NCBI GenBank assembly: GCA_045116915.1 | Contig: JBGUMQ010000060.1 | Span: 1-16,076, forward strand | From: UBA9732 sp045116915 | GTDB taxonomy: Bacteria > Spirochaetota > Spirochaetia > Sphaerochaetales > Sphaerochaetaceae | Direction: 5' to 3' | DNA length: 16,076 nucleotides | Shown here: in pieces, positions 8,394 through 15,396 of the stretch | How the letters are laid out: each line of letters starts with the position of its first letter | Position numbering within the stretch: the first letter of the stretch is position 1 | The notes under the pieces: generated by a model | Told to the model about the DNA's origin: nothing | What the model saw: only the letters and a program-made list of their open reading frames with translations | The model's database searches: none | Made by a program: the position numbers and the translations under genes

Positions 8394-9092
8394 ATGGGCG
8401 ACGTCCTGGGCAGATGCCCCATATGCGGTTCGCCGGCCTTCAGGTCACGCGTGGTCTGCCGGGAGTGCGCGGAGCAATTGGATTCCGACTGTTTCGATTC
8501 TTTCATGGACAGGTGTCCTGTCTGCTTCCTTCCGCGTGTCGCATCCCTTTACAGGTGCAGGAGATGCGGAGGGAAGGAGGGTTCTGTCCCACGCATCTAC
8601 GCGATGGCGCGCTACGACGGGAATCTGACCTATCCGGTGATCGACGGCCTGAAGTTCCGCGGGCAGAGGAAACTGGCCCCTGTCGTGGCCCTGTACCTGA
8701 GGCGCGCGATCGATGTGCTGGATCCTTCGGGAAACGCCCTGATAGTCCCCGTCCCTTGCAGTGAATCGCGCATCGAACATTTCGGGTACGACCACATGAC
8801 GGATGTCTGCAAGGCACTGGGACGGGAGTTCCTGCCGCTGATAGCCAACAGGAGTGCCGCCTCGGGCGGTGTCCAGCAGAAGAGGCTGGACCGTGAGCAC
8901 AGGATGGAGAGCTCGTCTGACAAATTCATGTTGAACAAAGAGATGAAAGACATCGATGCCCTCAGGTCCCGTCCGGTCGTGGTCGTGGACGACATAGTCA
9001 CCACCATGAGCACGATGAACGCCGCGATCAGTCTGCTTAAGGATTCGGGCTTTGCCGATGTCAGCGGCGCGGCATGGCTCGCCGAGCTGTAG
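8394..9092 (+). CDS. ComF-family phosphoribosyltransferase-like protein
   Basis: The 232-residue product has the two-part ComFC layout. The N-terminal zinc region carries four CxxC pairs (C8/C11, C22/C25, C41/C44, C55/C58). The C-terminal type I phosphoribosyltransferase domain has the PRPP-binding loop VVVVDDIVTTMST (195-207, acidic pair D199-D200). The segment QQKRLDREHRM at about 161-171 matches the conserved Q-x-x-L-x-R-x-x-R stretch of ComF proteins. In naturally competent bacteria ComFC helps DNA uptake, but homologues are common in non-competent species, where the substrate is unknown. It begins 7 nt after mutS with only a weak GCGGG in front, so it probably depends on translation of mutS. 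The link to mutS suggests a DNA-related role but does not prove one. Family is firm; function is open. Confidence 0.9.
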   Translation: MGDVLGRCPICGSPAFRSRVVCRECAEQLDSDCFDSFMDRCPVCFLPRVASLYRCRRCGGKEGSVPRIYAMARYDGNLTYPVIDGLKFRGQRKLAPVVALYLRRAIDVLDPSGNALIVPVPCSESRIEHFGYDHMTDVCKALGREFLPLIANRSAASGGVQQKRLDREHRMESSSDKFMLNKEMKDIDALRSRPVVVVDDIVTTMSTMNAAISLLKDSGFADVSGAAWLAEL

Positions 9093-9134
9093 TTCCTTTA
9101 TCCGTGCCCGTATCTGTGGTATCCTATGATGTAC

Positions 9135-9140
9135 GGAGGG
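9135..9140 (+). promoter_or_regulatory. Strong ribosome binding site for the MtnA-like gene
   Basis: GGAGGG lies 6 nt before the ATG at 9147. This favours 9147 over the in-frame ATGs at 9126 and 9129, which lie upstream of the site. Confidence 0.75.
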
Positions 9141-9146
9141 ACAGCC

Positions 9147-10214
9147 ATGGAAAGACAGGATGCGGGTCTTGCATTCATGCTTCGGTATGAGAACATCGCC
9201 TGGTACGAAGACGGCGAGGTGAGGATACTCGACAGGAGGATTTATCCTGCGCGTGTGGATTTCGTCGTATGCAGGACCCATGTGGAGGTGGCAAGGGCCA
9301 TCACCGACATGGTGACGCAGAGCGGAGGTCCCTTCACGGCCGGACCCATGGGGATGGCTCTGGCGGCATGGGAATGCAGGGACATGGCTCCGGACAGGCA
9401 GATGGAGTATCTGAGAAGCGCCGCATCCGTCATAAGCAACGCGCGCCCCACGACAATCAAGCGCATGAGGATAGTCACACAGGCTGTCCTTCCGGCCGCC
9501 GAGCAGGCCCTGAGGGAGGGCAGGCGGGTGGATCTTGCCATCAGGGACGCCGTGGTGGCCATGAACGATGTGCGCTATTCACGCATCGGCAGCGCGGCGC
9601 GGTACCTTGTGGACATGTTCCCGGACAACGGGACCGTGATGACGCAGTGTTTCGCGGAGACCATCCTGGGCATGATGCTCAAGGAGTGCCGCACCAGGAA
9701 CAGGACGATCAGGCTGTTCTGTCCCGAGACAAGGCCCTATTTCCAGGGTGCGCGCCTGACGGCGACAGTCTGCAGCCAGATGGGCTTCGACACGACGGTG
9801 ATAACCGACAACATGCCGGCTTTCGTGATGAAGAGGGAGCATGTGGACGTGTTCACATGCGCGGCGGACGCCATCTGCCTGGACGGACATGTGGTCAACA
9901 AGGTCGGAACCTCGCAGATAGCCATCTGCGCGAAGCATTTCGGCATCCCGGTATTCATCTCCGGCGCTCCGGACAAGGGGCATCCGACGGTGGACACGAT
10001 AAACATAGAGATGCGCGACCCGGATTTCTCCCTCCAGGCCATGGGCGTGCGCACCGCCGCCGAGGGAACGGGGGTGAAGGGATACTATCCGGCGTTCGAC
10101 ATCACTCCGCCGTATCTTGTTTCCGGCGTGGCCACGGACAGGGGTATGTTCAGCCCGTACGACCTGCACCGGTACTTCACGGGGGCGGAGGAGGACAACT
10201 CGCTGGTGGTCTGA
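9147..10214 (+). CDS. MtnA/eIF2B-like sugar-1-phosphate isomerase family protein
   Basis: The 355-residue product aligns end to end with methylthioribose-1-phosphate isomerase (MtnA), an aldose-to-ketose isomerase of the eIF2B alpha/beta/delta superfamily. Seen here: ENIAWYEDGEVRILDRRIYP at the N-terminus, ARPTTIKRM (R100), TQCFAE with the likely catalytic Cys168, ETRPYFQGARLTA (Q200), AAD with the likely catalytic Asp241, and the substrate motif NKVGT (N251-K252). These spacings match the Cys160/Asp240 pair I recall for the Bacillus subtilis enzyme. The loop that normally reads RGAPAIG is instead SGGPFTAG (59-66), losing the Arg. No methionine-salvage gene is nearby, so the substrate could be methylthioribose-1-phosphate, 5-deoxyribose-1-phosphate or ribose-1,5-bisphosphate. 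It follows comF by 54 nt. Superfamily is firm; substrate is unknown. Confidence 0.8.
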   Translation: MERQDAGLAFMLRYENIAWYEDGEVRILDRRIYPARVDFVVCRTHVEVARAITDMVTQSGGPFTAGPMGMALAAWECRDMAPDRQMEYLRSAASVISNARPTTIKRMRIVTQAVLPAAEQALREGRRVDLAIRDAVVAMNDVRYSRIGSAARYLVDMFPDNGTVMTQCFAETILGMMLKECRTRNRTIRLFCPETRPYFQGARLTATVCSQMGFDTTVITDNMPAFVMKREHVDVFTCAADAICLDGHVVNKVGTSQIAICAKHFGIPVFISGAPDKGHPTVDTINIEMRDPDFSLQAMGVRTAAEGTGVKGYYPAFDITPPYLVSGVATDRGMFSPYDLHRYFTGAEEDNSLVV

Positions 10215-10257
10215 CGTTGCCTGACGAAAAAACTTTTCCTTCTTCTTATTCTTCGTA

Positions 10258-10286
10258 TTGACACAAATTGCGGACGAAGATATATT
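10258..10286 (+). promoter_or_regulatory. Near-consensus sigma-70 promoter of the rimP-nusA-infB operon
   Basis: A perfect -35 box TTGACA at 10258-10263 is separated by exactly 17 bp from the -10 box TATATT at 10281-10286 (five of six consensus positions). The start site is predicted near 10292-10294, giving a leader of about 68 nt before the rimP ATG. It sits in the largest gap between genes in the window and should drive rimP, nusA, infB, rbfA and truB. Confidence 0.85.
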
Positions 10287-10301
10287 GCAAGAGGATTTTT
10301 A

Positions 10302-10367
10302 ATGAAGATTTGCGAGGGATCGAAGTTTTCGGTCCCTTTTTTATCGGTTTTCGAGGATTTATGTTGA
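10302..10367 (+). CDS. Possible 21-residue leader peptide upstream of rimP
   Basis: An ATG at 10302 is preceded by GAGGA at 10291-10295 with 6-nt spacing. It opens a 21-codon frame that runs through the whole leader terminator and ends at TGA 10365-10367, one base after the rimP ATG codon (shared string ATGTTGA). A ribosome on it would cover the hairpin and stop at the rimP start. Against it, the predicted transcript begins within or at the binding site, the frame uses two TTA codons that are rare here, and there is no run of a single regulatory amino acid. It starts MKICEG; no known family. Confidence 0.25.
   Translation: MKICEGSKFSVPFLSVFEDLC
10315..10342 (+). terminator. Intrinsic terminator/attenuator in the rimP leader
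   Basis: AGGGATCGAA (10315-10324) pairs with TTCGGTCCCT (10328-10337) as a 10-bp stem with one T-G wobble, closed by the triloop GTT. It is followed by T residues to 10342. This is a textbook intrinsic terminator, lying between the operon promoter and the rimP start codon. It can therefore attenuate the operon itself and also stop read-through from the upstream genes. An alternative 5-bp pairing of 10320-10324 with 10350-10354 is possible but weak. Confidence 0.75.
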
Positions 10368-10867
10368 GGAATGAGATCACAGGGGATCCGCTATTCACGG
10401 ACCTGAAGGATATCGTGGCCGATCTGGGGATGGTCCTCTGCTACGTGCGCAAGAGCACGCAGGGGAAAACGGTCCAGATCTTCGTCGACATCATGAATGC
10501 CGAGGGCGAGACGGGAATAGACGAGTGCGCCAGGGTGCACAACACCATCCTGCCCAGGCTGGAGATGAAGTACGGCCGCGACGACCTTTATCTTGAGGTC
10601 TCCACGCCCGGACTACAGAGGAATCTCAGGGACATCTACGAGTTCACTGTGTTCCGGGGCAAGAGGTGCCGCGTGTACAGCCAGAAGTACAGCAGCTGGA
10701 TCAGCGGCATCATCGGGGAGGCCGGTGACGACGGGCTCTCACTTTCCGGTTACGAGGTGGAGGACACCAAGGAGTCGGGTGAGAGCATTGAGCTTGGTTA
10801 TGAAGACATCCAGAAGGCAAAGCTGGAGTATAAATGGGAGGATATGAAGAATGTCCGAGTTAAGTGA
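10361..10867 (+). CDS. rimP: Ribosome maturation factor RimP
   Basis: RimP helps assemble the 30S ribosomal subunit. The 168-residue product has the RimP N-terminal domain with IDECARVHNTILPRLE and the hallmark LEVSTPGLQRNL (compare LEVSSPGLDRPL in E. coli), then a C-terminal SH3-like domain (FRGKRCRVYSQ through IQKAKLEYKW). The ATG at 10361 is chosen because a frame start at TTG 10268 would lie upstream of the -10 box and so off the transcript. GAGGA at 10353-10357 is only 3 nt from this ATG, so TTG 10364 (6 nt away) is a possible alternative. It is the first gene of the operon, as in many bacteria, and its end overlaps nusA by 17 nt. Confidence 0.9.
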   Translation: MLRNEITGDPLFTDLKDIVADLGMVLCYVRKSTQGKTVQIFVDIMNAEGETGIDECARVHNTILPRLEMKYGRDDLYLEVSTPGLQRNLRDIYEFTVFRGKRCRVYSQKYSSWISGIIGEAGDDGLSLSGYEVEDTKESGESIELGYEDIQKAKLEYKWEDMKNVRVK

Positions 10868-12317
10868 CGCAATCAGAGCGATGGTCGAGGAGAAGGGTAT
10901 CTCCAAGGAACTGGTGCTGGACACCATCAGGCAGACCCTTCTGGCCACATACAGAAGGAAGTTCGGCACGGACGACAACGCAGTCGTCACATTCGCCGAC
11001 GACCTCTCATCCGTGGAGCTTGCATCCCGCAAGACGGTCGTGGATGAGGACAACTACTACGACGAGGTCAGGGAGATCCCGCTCGACGAGGCCCAGGAGC
11101 TCAGCGAAGAGGCCGAGATCGGCGACGAGCTGCTCATCCCCATCGATCCCAAGAGTTTCGACCGCATAAGCGTCCAGACGGGAAAGCAGAGGGCCCAGAG
11201 CGCCATCAGGGAGATCCAGAAGGACGAGCTGATGCAGGAGTTCAAGGGCAAGATCGGAGAGATCATCAACGGTTATGTCCAGGGCGAGAAGGACGGAGAC
11301 CTGATCGTGGACCTCGGAAGGACATCGGGCTATCTTCCCAGGAAGAACCAGAGCCCCAAGGAGTTCTACACCAAGGGCGACAAGATCCGCTGCTACGTGG
11401 AGTCCGTCAGACCCGACGAGAGGTCGGACAAGAACATCCGCGTCATCCTCAGCCGCGTGCATGAGGACTTCGTGCGCAAGCTCTTCGAGATCTACGTCCC
11501 CGAGCTTGTGGCCAAGGACCCCTCCATCGAGATCATGAAGATCGTCCGCGAGGCCGGATACAGGACGAAGGTGGCCGTGGCGCCCAGGAAGGTGGATGCC
11601 GATGCCGTCGGAACATGTGTCGGACTCAAGGGCAACAGGATACAGGCCATCATGAAGGAGCTCGACGACGAGCGAATCGATGTCATCAAGTGGGATCCGA
11701 ACCCGCTGGAGTACATCGCCAACGCGCTCTCACCGGCCAAGGTCCTCAAGGTCTATGTCATCGACCAGGCCAGGAAAGAGGCCGTGGCCATCGTCGACGA
11801 GAGCCAGCTCTCGCTCGCCATCGGCAAGCAGGGTCTGAACGTCAGGCTGGTCAACAGGCTCTGCGACTGGGTCGTCAACGTCAAGACACAGGAGCAGTTC
11901 TCCGAGATGGACTATGTGCGTGAGGCCAGGGCCGTTGCCGATTCCGTCTTCATGGACGACGGCATGCAGGATGCTTCCGGGAGCGCGGAGGGCGAGGGCG
12001 ACGAGATGATGCTCACCGACCTGCCGATCGATGCCGCACTCATCGAGAAGCTCCACTACTACGATGTGTGGACGGTCGAGGAGTTCATCAACCTCACCGA
12101 TGCGGATTTCGCAGGCATGCACGATGCATCGCATGACCTTTCCGACGCGGACATCGCGGCGATCAACGAGGTCATCAGGGAGAACGTCGACATCATCGAG
12201 GACGAGGTCGAGGCGGAGGAAGGCGAGGAGACGTTCGCATGTCCCGAATGCGGTTATCCCCTCACTATCGGCATGACGGAGTGCCCGCAGTGCCACGTCG
12301 GTATCAGTTTCGAGTAA
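10851..12317 (+). CDS. nusA: Transcription termination/antitermination factor NusA with C-terminal zinc-ribbon motif
   Basis: NusA binds RNA polymerase and nascent RNA and controls pausing, intrinsic and Rho-dependent termination, and antitermination. The 488-residue product has the polymerase-binding N-terminal domain (1-130), an S1 domain (about 134-203), KH1 with VGLKGNRIQ (GxxG at 258-261) and KH2 with AIGKQGLNVR (325-328). An acidic linker and a helical segment (about 390-445, LIEKLHYYDVWTVEEFINL) follow. The end is unusual: two CxxC pairs, C464/C467 and C478/C481, form a zinc-ribbon-like tail CPECGY...CPQCHV after an acidic stretch. E. coli NusA ends in two acidic repeats without cysteines. 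GGGAGG at 10836-10841 lies 9 nt before the ATG. The start overlaps the rimP end by 17 nt, so translation is probably coupled. Confidence 0.96.
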   Translation: MSELSDAIRAMVEEKGISKELVLDTIRQTLLATYRRKFGTDDNAVVTFADDLSSVELASRKTVVDEDNYYDEVREIPLDEAQELSEEAEIGDELLIPIDPKSFDRISVQTGKQRAQSAIREIQKDELMQEFKGKIGEIINGYVQGEKDGDLIVDLGRTSGYLPRKNQSPKEFYTKGDKIRCYVESVRPDERSDKNIRVILSRVHEDFVRKLFEIYVPELVAKDPSIEIMKIVREAGYRTKVAVAPRKVDADAVGTCVGLKGNRIQAIMKELDDERIDVIKWDPNPLEYIANALSPAKVLKVYVIDQARKEAVAIVDESQLSLAIGKQGLNVRLVNRLCDWVVNVKTQEQFSEMDYVREARAVADSVFMDDGMQDASGSAEGEGDEMMLTDLPIDAALIEKLHYYDVWTVEEFINLTDADFAGMHDASHDLSDADIAAINEVIRENVDIIEDEVEAEEGEETFACPECGYPLTIGMTECPQCHVGISFE

Positions 12318-12343
12318 TTACAGACGAGGAGTAGGTTTATTTG

Positions 12344-15052
12344 ATGCCAGAAGACAACAAGCCAAAGGCTACATTGATCAAACAGAGCAGAAACGTCGAG
12401 CAGACGGTCCCCATTCAGCCCAAGACCGAGACCGCGCAGCCTGAGAAGAAGAAGGTTGTCGTGATCAAGAAGAAGCCTGTAGTGGTGGTCAAGGCACAGG
12501 CTCCGGCCCCCGCGCCTGAGCAGGGTGCACCCCAGAGCGCACCCCAGCCGGCCGCACACAAGGCCCCGGAGAAGGAAACCGCAGCTCCTGCCGCTGCGGA
12601 ACCCAAGGCGGCCCCTGCCGCACCGCAGAAGGCACCGCAGAGCGCTCCCCAGGGTCCTGTCATCCAGGCCTCGCAGGTCGCATACAGGCGTCCTGTCATC
12701 GGAGGCGCTCCGGTCCAGAAGAAGGTCATAAAGAAATCCAACGTGCCGCAGAGCACGATCAACACAGGACCCGTCATCATCTCCGGTGACAACCTGCCGC
12801 CGATCATTCCCAGGTCGGAAGCAAGACCTGCCGGAACATCAAGGCCGGTGGGCTCCGTAGGCGGAGTCACGTACGGACGCGACGGGCAGAGGATCCAGCC
12901 ACGCCAGGGCGGCTACCAGCGCCAGGGCGGACCCGGTCAGGGCGGTTTCAACCGCGGACAGGGCCTGCAGGGCTATACCCCGCGCTCGGCGCAGCAGGGC
13001 AACCGCCAGGGCGGTTTCCAGCGCCAGGGCGGCTTCAACCGCGACGGCCAGAGACCGGGATTCGGTCAGAAGCCCGGATTCGGACCCAAGGGTCCGGCGA
13101 AGAAGGGCGCCTTCTCCGGACCTTCGGAGGCCCTTCCCGTCGACAGCAAGAACCGCAGGGTCTTCAACAAGGGCAAGGACAAGGACCGCAGGGACGAGAG
13201 GACGGACGAGGAGCTCGAGCTCAAGTCGTACGGAAAGAAGAAGGCCTCCGATTCATCGGCAGCCGTTCCCAAATCCATCGACATCCTGGCCTCCATCACC
13301 GTCAGCGACCTTGCCAGGAAGATGAACATCAAGGCTTCAGAGATCATCTCCAAGCTGTTCGGCATGGGAATGATGGTCAGCATGAACGAAAGCATCGACA
13401 GCGATACGGCAACACTCATCGCCGAGGAGTACGGATGCTCGGTGCATCTGGTCAACCTCTACGACGAGACGGTCATCGCACGCGAGGAGGACGCCGAGGA
13501 GGACCTGGTCCCCAGGGCTCCGATCGTCACGGTCATGGGTCACGTCGACCACGGTAAGACCAAGCTCCTGGACGCTATCCGTTCGGCCAACGTCACCGCC
13601 GGCGAGTTCGGCGGAATCACGCAGCACATCGGTGCGTACAAGGTCAACATCCCCGACAAGGGCGATGTCGTGTTCCTGGATACCCCGGGTCACGCCGCAT
13701 TCACCATGATGCGTGCCCGCGGAGCCCAGCTGACCGATATCGTCGTGCTTGTCGTCGCGGCCAACGACGGTGTCATGCCCCAGACGATAGAGGCGATCGA
13801 CCACGCCAACGCGGCCAAGGTCCCCATCATCGTCGCGATCAACAAGATCGACCTTCCGGACGCCAAGCCGGAGAGGGTCATGCAGCAGCTTTCCGACAAG
13901 GGCCTCGTGCCCGAGGCATGGGGCGGACAGACGCTCTACTGCGAGATCTCCGCTCTGAAGAAGATCGGAATCGAGGACCTTCTGGACACCATCCTGCTCC
14001 AGGCGGAGATGATGGACCTCAGGGCCAATCCGCAGTGCAGGGCCGAAGGAAAGGTGCTCGAGGCCAGGATCGACCAGGGCCGCGGTATCGTGGCGTCGGT
14101 CATCGTCCAGCGCGGTACGCTCAAGCAGGGCGACTACTACGTGTCCGGAATCTATCCGGGACGTGTCAGGGCCATGTACGACGACAAGGGCAAGAAGATC
14201 CAGAGCGCCGGTCCGTCGACACCTGTCGAGGTCATCGGTCTTTCGGACGTTCCCTCCGCCGGCGATCCGTTCCAGGTCTGCGAGAACGAGAAGCAGGCCC
14301 GCCAGATCGGTACCAAGAGGCAGGAGCTGGAGCGCATGAACCAGGCCAGCAAGTTCAAGAAGGTCACGCTGGAGACGCTCAACGCCGCCATCCAGGAAGG
14401 CGAGGTCCAGGAGCTCAACATCATCATCAAGGGCGATGTCCAGGGTTCCGTCGAGGCCATCCAGAGCGCATTGGAGAAGCTCTCCACTCCGGAGATCCGC
14501 GTACGCGTCATCCGTGCCGCGGCCGGTGCCATCATCGAGGACGACATCAACCTGGCCTCCGCTTCGGAGAACCCGGCCCTTGTCATCGGCTTCAACGTCA
14601 GGCCCACACCCAAGGCCCAGGCCCGTGCCGATGCCGAGAAGATCGAGATCCGCAAGTACAACATCATCTACAACGTCGTGGACGATGTCAAAGCGGCCAT
14701 GGAAGGCATGCTCAGCCCGGAGCGCACCGAGGTGGATACCGGTACGGCCGAGGTCAGACAGGTCTTCAAGGTGCCCAAGGTCGGTCTCGTCGCCGGATGC
14801 TACATCACCAGCGGAAGCGTCAAGCGCAACAATTTCTGCCGCGTGATCAGGGACAACATCCAGATCAACCACGACCTGGTGAAGATCACATCGCTCAAGA
14901 GGTTCAAGGACGATGTGCGTGAGGTCGCCATGGGATTCGAGTGCGGTATCGGCATAGCCGATTTCCAGGACCTCCAGGTCGGCGACACGTTCGAGTTCGT
15001 CGAGATCCAGGAGAAGGCCCGCAAGCTCGAGGACACAGGGGAGTACATCTGA
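12344..15052 (+). CDS. infB: Translation initiation factor IF-2
   Basis: IF2 is the GTPase that brings initiator tRNA to the 30S subunit and promotes 50S joining. The 902-residue product has a long disordered N-terminus: a Lys/Val stretch (KKVVVIKKKPVVVVK), a Pro/Ala/Gln-rich segment (about 51-104) and a Gly/Gln/Arg repeat (187-250). The IF2 N-terminal domain (SIDILASITVSDLARKMNIK) begins near 311. The G domain has G1 GHVDHGKT (399-406), G3 DTPGH (446-450), G4 NKID (500-503) and G5 SAL (536-538). Domains II to IV follow to EDTGEYI. ATG 12344 is preferred over TTG 12341. A broad GAGGAGTAGG region at 12326-12335 supplies the ribosome binding site. It follows nusA by 26 nt, the standard operon order. 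Confidence 0.97.
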   Translation: MPEDNKPKATLIKQSRNVEQTVPIQPKTETAQPEKKKVVVIKKKPVVVVKAQAPAPAPEQGAPQSAPQPAAHKAPEKETAAPAAAEPKAAPAAPQKAPQSAPQGPVIQASQVAYRRPVIGGAPVQKKVIKKSNVPQSTINTGPVIISGDNLPPIIPRSEARPAGTSRPVGSVGGVTYGRDGQRIQPRQGGYQRQGGPGQGGFNRGQGLQGYTPRSAQQGNRQGGFQRQGGFNRDGQRPGFGQKPGFGPKGPAKKGAFSGPSEALPVDSKNRRVFNKGKDKDRRDERTDEELELKSYGKKKASDSSAAVPKSIDILASITVSDLARKMNIKASEIISKLFGMGMMVSMNESIDSDTATLIAEEYGCSVHLVNLYDETVIAREEDAEEDLVPRAPIVTVMGHVDHGKTKLLDAIRSANVTAGEFGGITQHIGAYKVNIPDKGDVVFLDTPGHAAFTMMRARGAQLTDIVVLVVAANDGVMPQTIEAIDHANAAKVPIIVAINKIDLPDAKPERVMQQLSDKGLVPEAWGGQTLYCEISALKKIGIEDLLDTILLQAEMMDLRANPQCRAEGKVLEARIDQGRGIVASVIVQRGTLKQGDYYVSGIYPGRVRAMYDDKGKKIQSAGPSTPVEVIGLSDVPSAGDPFQVCENEKQARQIGTKRQELERMNQASKFKKVTLETLNAAIQEGEVQELNIIIKGDVQGSVEAIQSALEKLSTPEIRVRVIRAAAGAIIEDDINLASASENPALVIGFNVRPTPKAQARADAEKIEIRKYNIIYNVVDDVKAAMEGMLSPERTEVDTGTAEVRQVFKVPKVGLVAGCYITSGSVKRNNFCRVIRDNIQINHDLVKITSLKRFKDDVREVAMGFECGIGIADFQDLQVGDTFEFVEIQEKARKLEDTGEYI
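12902..13093 (+). repeat. Gly/Gln/Arg repeat region inside infB
   Basis: The 11-mer CGCCAGGGCGG occurs four times exactly, at 12902, 12920, 13004 and 13022, in two pairs with 18-nt periods. It encodes RQGG followed by YQ or FQ. The surrounding region (residues 187-250 of IF2) repeats QGG, GGF, RGQG and FGQKPGFG. It resembles an RGG-type RNA-binding low-complexity segment that has grown by short tandem duplication. Confidence 0.8.
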
Positions 15053-15396
15053 TGGCCGACTACATGAAGAGCAGGAACGAGGCGCGCATAATGGAGGTGG
15101 TCAACACCCTCATCGTCAGCGGTGAGATCAAGAATCCCAAGCTGAGCCGTTTCGCGAGCGTGAACGATATCTCGCTTTCGAAGGACAACGCCTACGCCAC
15201 GCTGTACGTGTCGTGCCTCGAGGACAGGCAGCTGCAGAACTCCGTGGCCGCCCTCCAGAGCGCCGCGGGCTTCATCCAGGCCCGCATCGCCAGGGTCCTG
15301 AAGACCAAGAACACACCGAAACTGAACTTCGTGGCGGACACCACGGAGCGCGACGCGGCCAGGATAGACGCCCTGCTGGAGAGCATCAGGCAGTGA
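15052..15396 (+). CDS. rbfA: 30S ribosome-binding factor A
   Basis: RbfA is a small KH-fold protein that binds the 30S subunit and helps mature the 16S rRNA 5' end; loss usually causes cold sensitivity. The 114-residue product has the family's normal length and pattern: an N-terminal helix (SRNEARIMEVVNTLIVSGEI), then KNPKLSRFASVNDISLSKDN and YATLYVS, and the C-terminal strand TPKLNFVADTT followed by RIDALLESIR. The ATG at 15052 overlaps the infB stop as TGATG in the reading ATGA/TGATG style, and GGGGAG at 15038-15043 lies 8 nt upstream. A longer frame extends back into infB but the family start is clearly at 15052. Confidence 0.93.
   Translation: MADYMKSRNEARIMEVVNTLIVSGEIKNPKLSRFASVNDISLSKDNAYATLYVSCLEDRQLQNSVAALQSAAGFIQARIARVLKTKNTPKLNFVADTTERDAARIDALLESIRQ

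Noticed and set aside
9097..9125. TTTATC, 17 bp, TATCCT as a promoter for the MtnA-like gene
   Set aside because: Only three and four matches to consensus in a short gap; this is within what chance would give.
10226..10238. GAAAA-AAC-TTTTC as a terminator for the mutS-comF-mtnA-like genes
   Set aside because: A 5-bp stem with one G-C pair is too weak, and the following tract is mixed pyrimidine rather than T. The hairpin at 10315-10342 is the better read-through block.
10268..10360. TTG 10268 as the rimP start
   Set aside because: It lies inside the promoter spacer, upstream of the -10 box, so it would not be on the transcript. The encoded extension has no RimP similarity and reads through the terminator hairpin.
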